The notes below the pieces were generated by a model that saw only the letters and a program-made list of their open reading frames with translations, did no database searches and had not been told where the DNA came from. DNA of 64,000 nt, taken from Spirochaetota bacterium (lineage in GTDB: Bacteria; Spirochaetota; UBA12135; COTS27). The stretch covers positions 1,891,271-1,955,270 of the forward strand of contig AP019861.1 of NCBI GenBank assembly GCA_013426755.1. Direction: 5' to 3'. This document shows positions 63,502 through 64,000 of the stretch, piece by piece. The translations under genes were made by a program, and so were the position numbers. Position 1 is the stretch's first letter. The number at the start of each line of letters is the position of its first letter.

Positions 63502-64000
63502 TTAGTTAGGTTGTGATGACCGCAGAGCAGGCGGCAAGGGCGGTATTTTCATAAGACGGCAATGAAGACCTCCTCCTTCCCAGCTATGACTACGCCAATC
63601 GATCCAATGAATGCTGTACTTGGGGAATACTTCTTTAAAGATGGGTTCAATATGTTTTTCTTCATAATCTCTATCGTAGGAAGGCACGAGGAGTGTTGAG
63701 GCTACGGTTAGATAATTGAGATAACTACGTGGGAGGGCAATCAAGTTATTATCAGCATCATTGGTTTCTCGATAAAATGTTGGAGGTAGGGGAAGTGATT
63801 TTATATCGAGCGGAAATTGTCCTGCGGATAGGTGTAATGGGTTGAAGCAAGCTAATACCTGTTGATTAGCTGCTAAAATTTTATTAAGCAATCTCTCTTT
63901 TTTTGAGACTATTCTGCTATTGATTGGCTTATGGGTAGTGGTGGATGTATGATAATTGAATGCAGAGTCATTTATACGTGGAGGAAATGTATATGAATGC
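63502..64000 (-). CDS. Agmatine deiminase/PAD-family protein (C-terminal part)
   Basis: The frame stays open to the right edge, so only the last 166 residues are seen. The end of the family is recognisable: LPRSYLNYLTVASTLLVPSY, then EEKHIEPIFKEVFPKYSIHWI and the catalytic Cys motif in SWEGGGLHCRL, as in agmatine deiminase, where GGG-(I/L)-HC holds the nucleophile. Relatives convert agmatine to N-carbamoylputrescine. A polar His/Ser/Thr-rich stretch sits near the window edge and may be another insert. It is convergent with recG. Confidence 0.82.
   Translation of the reverse strand, partial: HSYTFPPRINDSAFNYHTSTTTHKPINSRIVSKKERLLNKILAANQQVLACFNPLHLSAGQFPLDIKSLPLPPTFYRETNDADNNLIALPRSYLNYLTVASTLLVPSYDRDYEEKHIEPIFKEVFPKYSIHWIDWRSHSWEGGGLHCRLMKIPPLPPALRSSQPN

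Overview
The window comes from a spirochaete. The best evidence is a pair of tandem genes for the periplasmic-flagellum sheath protein FlaA (55877-57595), a class I lysyl-tRNA synthetase (58147-60165), and the order rpsB-tsf-frr-uppS-cdsA (16106-20704), which I recall from Treponema. The DNA is AT-rich, and by rough count only about three quarters of it is coding, with long repeat-filled gaps. I cannot name the genus.

Layout. 1-2462: two surface or outer-membrane-type proteins, the first cut by the window edge. 2925-4394: hisE and hisG; hisC lies apart at 39409. 5099-7990: an exported barrel-like protein and a proline-rich protein with a C-terminal TPR. 8957-10162: miaB. 10689-12079: tRNA-Arg(CCU), an ImmA/IrrE-type peptidase and a small membrane protein behind two near-identical promoters. 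12571-15180: a TPR protein and a phosphodiesterase-type enzyme. 16106-20704: a fused S2/EF-Ts gene, frr, uppS and cdsA. 20708-29873, all minus strand: livF-like ABC ATPase, Gfo/Idh/MocA oxidoreductase, gltX, then pnp, rpsO and ribF. 31583-42148: secA and five envelope or repeat proteins plus hisC. 42702-48191: aldo/keto reductase, larC, nadD, rarD and a small unknown gene. 48188-60165, minus strand: gyrA, valS, rpe, two flaA genes, lysS. 61426-64000: recG and part of an agmatine deiminase-type gene.

Three patterns stand out. First, ribosomal protein S2 and elongation factor Ts are encoded as one uninterrupted polypeptide joined by a linker of about 145 residues. Second, tandem duplications repeatedly straddle gene ends: at least five genes have their last codons and stop codon copied downstream (units of 25, 24, 103, 21 and 17 bp), hisC has its first codons copied upstream, and a clean 25 x 14-bp array sits in the secA leader. 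Third, many conserved enzymes (RibF, ValRS, LysRS, HisE, HisC, CdsA, NadD, LarC, GltX) carry polar low-complexity inserts, several of which are visibly built from in-frame tandem repeats. I infer that one slippage or duplication process underlies the second and third patterns, and possibly the linker in the first.

No CRISPR array, insertion sequence, prophage or rRNA operon was seen. All calls come from reading the sequence; no database search was run.
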